The notes under the pieces are model-generated. The model was not told the origin of the DNA. It ran no database searches and was given only the letters and a program-made list of their open reading frames with translations. A program made the translations under genes and the position numbers. This document shows positions 7,863 to 9,690 of a DNA stretch of 9,690 nt, in pieces; the first letter of the stretch is position 1; each line of letters begins with the position of its first letter. The DNA is from ATZT02 sp964655115 (lineage in GTDB: Bacteria > Actinomycetota > Actinomycetes > S36-B12 > UBA5976). The stretch is from NCBI GenBank assembly GCA_964655115.1, contig CAZZKM010000032.1, positions 1 to 9,690 of the forward strand, read 5' to 3'.

Positions 7863-7879
7863 TGTTGATATGTGGGAAA
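7863..7879 (-). promoter_or_regulatory. two weak DnaA boxes beside the DnaA-trio
   Basis: On the minus strand, ATATCAACA (7863-7871) and TTTCCCACA (7871-7879) each differ from TTATCCACA at two positions and overlap by one base. They are where the unwinding-system model expects the double-strand DnaA anchor, but low similarity makes either one uncertain. Confidence 0.4.
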
Positions 7880-8004
7880 ACAAGCGTTTACCCAGTTCAA
7901 ATTGGGTGGCGTAAGGGTTTGTGAATTGTGTCGAAGCTTTGTAATTTCGTTCATAACTTGGGGAAAGACTAAATTCGCCTTAACTTTTGTGGGTAGTTCC
8001 GGCT

Positions 8005-8013
8005 CTATCCACA
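8005..8013 (+). promoter_or_regulatory. DnaA box, one mismatch
   Basis: CTATCCACA differs from TTATCCACA only at the first base. It begins 44 bp from the perfect box at 8049, close to four helical turns. Confidence 0.75.
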
Positions 8014-8048
8014 GAAACTTATGTCTAATCCCTCAAGGAAACCACAGG

Positions 8049-8057
8049 TTATCCACA
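8049..8057 (+). promoter_or_regulatory. DnaA box, perfect consensus
   Basis: TTATCCACA on the plus strand, an exact match to the consensus. The sequence CCACAGG occurs at 8042-8048 and again at 8053-8059, 11 bp apart, so a degenerate second site may lie beside it. Confidence 0.9.
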
Positions 8058-8089
8058 GGGATATTTAACCTTAAATTAGAACTTGAGAC

Positions 8090-8098
8090 TTATCCACA
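8090..8098 (+). promoter_or_regulatory. DnaA box, perfect consensus
   Basis: An exact TTATCCACA in the same orientation as the box at 8049, with starts 41 bp apart. It lies in an AT-rich stretch close to the dnaA end. Confidence 0.9.
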
Positions 8099-8111
8099 GA
8101 ATATAAACAAT

Positions 8112-8120
8112 TGTGAATAA
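8112..8120 (-). promoter_or_regulatory. DnaA box, one mismatch, opposite orientation
   Basis: TGTGAATAA on the plus strand reads TTATTCACA on the minus strand, one mismatch to the consensus. It faces the neighbouring perfect box at 8090-8098. Confidence 0.65.
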
Positions 8121-8154
8121 TGTGAAAATAGGGGTCTTTTGGGGCGAAAAGTTA

Positions 8155-9582
8155 TTAAACCCTGGTTTGAACTTTGATCCTGGTCGTTAAATCAGCAACT
8201 TGGTTATAAAGACCACGGCGTTCTGCCATTAATTGGCGAACTTTTCTTTCCGCATGCATCACTGTGGTGTGATCTCGTCCTCCGAAAGATTGTCCAATCA
8301 TCGGTAGAGACAAATCAGTTAATTCTCTACATAAATACATGGCAATTTGTCTTGCAGTTACTAAATTTCTAGATCTTGATGATCCGATTAAATCATCAAT
8401 TGATATTCCAAAATAACTTGATGCTTCATTCATAATTAATGCTGCAGTAATTTCTGGACCACTTTGTTCCGGTAGTAAATCTTTTAAGACAGCTTCAGCT
8501 AAATTCATTTCAACTGGAGTTCTATTTAAGTTTGCATAAGCACTAATACGAATTAGTGCACCTTCTAATTCACGAATATTAGTTGTTACTTTGCTGGCAA
8601 TGTATTCCAAAACTTCACCTGGAACTTGAAGTTTTTCTTGACCAACTTTTTTTCTCAAAATCGCAATACGTGTTTCTAATTCAGGAGGTTTAATATCAGT
8701 AATTAATCCCCATTCGAAACGTGAACGCATACGATCTTCAAAGTCTTGTAATTGTTTTGGTGGTAAATCTGAAGTAACCACAATTTGTTTATCAGCATTA
8801 TGCAAAGTATTAAAAGTGTGAAAAAACTCTTCCTGGGTTTGAACTTTTCCACTTAAGAATTGAATGTCATCAATTAATAAAACATCAACATCCCTATATC
8901 TTCTTTGAAAAGCAGAAGCTTTATCGTCACGAATTGAATTAATAAAATCATTAGTAAATTCCTCAGAAGAAACGTAACGAATTTTTGCACCTTGATATAA
9001 ATCTCTGGTGTAATGACCAATTGCGTGAAGTAAATGTGTTTTTCCTAAACCAGATTCACCGTAAATAAAAAGTGGATTGTAAGCACGAGCTGGCATTTCA
9101 GCTGTTGCAACAGCTGCAGCATGCGCCAATTTATTTGAAGAACCTGCAACGAAAGTATCGAAAGTATATTTTGGATTTAATCTGGATGATTCATCATGTT
9201 TAGAAACAGGAGATCCTGTACCTGGGCGGTTTTGATTTAAGAATTGTGGAATTGGTGCAACTGATTCAGCATAAGTTGCATCTGCTAATTCATCTGTTGC
9301 ATCTTCATCTAAGTTTGGTGCAATTGATGGATCAACTGAAATTGCTAAACGAACTTCTCTACCTAAGGCATTACTTAAAGCGCTCACAACTAATGGACGT
9401 AAACGGGTTTCCAAAACATCTTTTGTAAATTCATTTGGTGCAGCAACTAATGCTGTGTCTTCAACTAATGCCAAAGGTCTTGTTAAAGAAACGAAAGCCC
9501 TTTGTTGAGCAGTTAAAGCATCATCACCCAGGCCACCAATGGCTCTAGTCCAGACCTCATGAAGGTCAACGTTTTCTTCCAC
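8155..9582 (-). CDS. dnaA: chromosomal replication initiator protein DnaA
   Basis: DnaA, the AAA+ initiator that binds DnaA boxes, melts oriC and recruits the helicase. With the start chosen here it has 475 residues. Domain I begins VEENVDLHEVWTRAIGG, domain II is a short acidic linker at about 85-130, and the AAA+ domain carries Walker A GESGLGKT at 175-182, Walker B LLIDDIQFL at 235-243, the SRF arginine finger R288 and sensor 2 NIRELEGAL (R337). Domain IV has the DnaA-box-binding signature GGRDHTTVMHA at 434-444. I prefer the GTG at 9580-9582 because AAGGA ends 5 bases before it. A GTG at 9615 would add 11 residues but has no ribosome-binding site and lies inside a perfect DnaA box. The gene ends in tandem TAA codons. 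Confidence 0.97.
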   Translation of the reverse strand: MEENVDLHEVWTRAIGGLGDDALTAQQRAFVSLTRPLALVEDTALVAAPNEFTKDVLETRLRPLVVSALSNALGREVRLAISVDPSIAPNLDEDATDELADATYAESVAPIPQFLNQNRPGTGSPVSKHDESSRLNPKYTFDTFVAGSSNKLAHAAAVATAEMPARAYNPLFIYGESGLGKTHLLHAIGHYTRDLYQGAKIRYVSSEEFTNDFINSIRDDKASAFQRRYRDVDVLLIDDIQFLSGKVQTQEEFFHTFNTLHNADKQIVVTSDLPPKQLQDFEDRMRSRFEWGLITDIKPPELETRIAILRKKVGQEKLQVPGEVLEYIASKVTTNIRELEGALIRISAYANLNRTPVEMNLAEAVLKDLLPEQSGPEITAALIMNEASSYFGISIDDLIGSSRSRNLVTARQIAMYLCRELTDLSLPMIGQSFGGRDHTTVMHAERKVRQLMAERRGLYNQVADLTTRIKVQTRV

Positions 9583-9587
9583 AAAAA

Positions 9588-9592
9588 TCCTT
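9588..9592 (-). promoter_or_regulatory. ribosome-binding site that decides the dnaA start
   Basis: AAGGA on the minus strand, 5 bases before the GTG at 9582. The alternative GTG at 9615 is preceded by CATCTCCACATCTT, which has no purine-rich element. Confidence 0.7.
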
Positions 9593-9595
9593 AAT

Positions 9596-9604
9596 CTATC
9601 CACA
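9596..9604 (+). promoter_or_regulatory. DnaA box in the dnaA leader, one mismatch
   Basis: CTATCCACA, identical to the oriC copy at 8005-8013. It starts 12 bp from the perfect box at 9608, in the same orientation, and lies just upstream of the dnaA ribosome-binding site. Confidence 0.7.
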
Positions 9605-9607
9605 GAG

Positions 9608-9616
9608 TTATCCACA
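9608..9616 (+). promoter_or_regulatory. DnaA box in the dnaA leader, perfect consensus
   Basis: An exact TTATCCACA about 26 bases upstream of the dnaA GTG at 9582. Binding here would suit autoregulation of dnaA, which is known in several bacteria; its occurrence here is inference. Confidence 0.8.
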
Positions 9617-9625
9617 AGATGTGGA
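9611..9625. repeat. inverted repeat TCCACA-AGA-TGTGGA in the dnaA leader
   Basis: Perfect 6-bp arms at 9611-9616 and 9620-9625 around 3 bases. The left arm is the core of the perfect DnaA box; the right arm is the core of a two-mismatch box (ATCTCCACA on the minus strand, 9620-9628). It could bind two DnaA molecules in opposite orientation or form a small hairpin in the transcript. Confidence 0.6.
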
Positions 9626-9690
9626 GATGAGGCTTTTTTGAGGCTAAATTTCCCTAAAAAATCCCCTGACCTGTGGACAATACAGGGTCA
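9616..9690 (-). promoter_or_regulatory. dnaA upstream region
   Basis: The DNA upstream of the leader boxes should hold the dnaA promoter, but no clear -35/-10 pair stands out. It contains a one-mismatch DnaA box TGTGGACAA at 9672-9680, a direct repeat TGAGGCT at 9628-9634 and 9639-9645, and an imperfect inverted repeat at the window end. In relatives rpmH is transcribed away from here; it would lie beyond the window. Confidence 0.5.
9672..9680 (-). promoter_or_regulatory. DnaA box upstream of dnaA, one mismatch
   Basis: TGTGGACAA on the plus strand reads TTGTCCACA on the minus strand, one mismatch to TTATCCACA. It lies in the centre of the inverted repeat at 9668-9690. Confidence 0.6.

Larger units (their letters stand above)
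7687..8154. other. oriC: chromosomal replication origin (oriC)
   Basis: The 468-bp dnaA-dnaN intergenic region has no credible gene and holds the expected origin parts. From the dnaA side come DnaA boxes: a one-mismatch box at 8112-8120, two perfect TTATCCACA boxes at 8090-8098 and 8049-8057, and a one-mismatch CTATCCACA at 8005-8013. Weaker two-mismatch copies lie at 7988-7996, 7871-7879 and 7863-7871. On the dnaN side is an AT-rich stretch at about 7820-7843 next to a DnaA-trio array at 7844-7858. The remainder (7687-7800) is the dnaN leader and probably holds its promoter, though I cannot pick out convincing -35 and -10 boxes. Placement between dnaA and dnaN is the standard actinobacterial origin position. 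Confidence 0.93.

Noticed and set aside
7890..7907. Inverted repeat ACCCA/TGGGT in oriC as an operator
   Set aside because: Arms are only 5 bp around an 8-base loop; expected by chance in a region this size.
7872..8120. 82-codon plus-strand open frame in the dnaA-dnaN spacer
   Set aside because: It runs straight through the DnaA boxes of oriC, has no recognisable protein features, and is explained by origin DNA.
8128..8154. Possible terminator after dnaA (CTTTT and AAAAG around a C-rich loop)
   Set aside because: The 5-bp A/T stem is too weak and no U-tract follows.
9246..9428. Leu/His-rich plus-strand frame inside dnaA
   Set aside because: Antisense shadow of dnaA domains I and II, low-complexity composition, no ribosome-binding site.
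1..9690. A novel defence, mobile or CRISPR system
   Set aside because: Nearly all the DNA is accounted for by the conserved origin gene cluster; no repeat arrays, transposases, integrases or foreign-looking genes were seen on either strand.

Overview
This window is the chromosome replication-origin locus of a low-GC actinobacterium. Reading along the minus strand from right to left, it carries dnaA, oriC, dnaN, recF, dciA (DUF721), gyrB, gyrA and a DUF3566 membrane protein. This is the order known from Mycobacterium tuberculosis Rv0001 to Rv0007. DUF3566 directly after gyrA, the RecF signature SHGESWS and the actinobacterial look of DnaA and GyrA support the phylum. Hand counts of a few lines give about 33-42% G+C, low for the phylum. 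Short intergenic gaps, overlapping genes and a short DnaA linker fit a streamlined aquatic lineage such as the acI/Nanopelagicales group or marine relatives. That placement is inference. A run of exactly 100 N marks this as a draft scaffold.

Layout from right to left. 9583-9690 is the dnaA leader and promoter region, with several DnaA boxes; I place the dnaA start at the GTG ending at 9582, not at the upstream GTG at 9615. dnaA covers 8155-9582. oriC lies in 7687-8154: DnaA boxes on the dnaA side and, on the dnaN side, an AT-rich stretch followed by five DnaA-trio triplets (7844-7858), a short G/C block and weak boxes. dnaN is at 6565-7686 and recF at 5570-6558, the latter broken by the N gap at 5470-5569. 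dciA emerges from the gap and ends at 5073. A 103-bp gap precedes gyrB (3020-4969), which abuts gyrA (539-3019), which overlaps the DUF3566 gene (112-546). The last codons of an unidentified plus-strand gene converge on it, and the two stop codons share a TTAA.

The genes work together. DnaA melts oriC, DciA helps load the replicative helicase, the DnaN clamp tethers the polymerase, RecF handles stalled or gapped forks, and gyrase removes the positive supercoils made by the fork. All are transcribed away from oriC, codirectional with the leftward fork.

I see no novel multi-gene system, mobile element, CRISPR array or RNA gene. The most informative signals are in the noncoding DNA: the well-formed unwinding element of oriC and the DnaA-box-rich dnaA leader. 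A revised dnaA start and two gene ends obscured by the assembly gap are annotation corrections.
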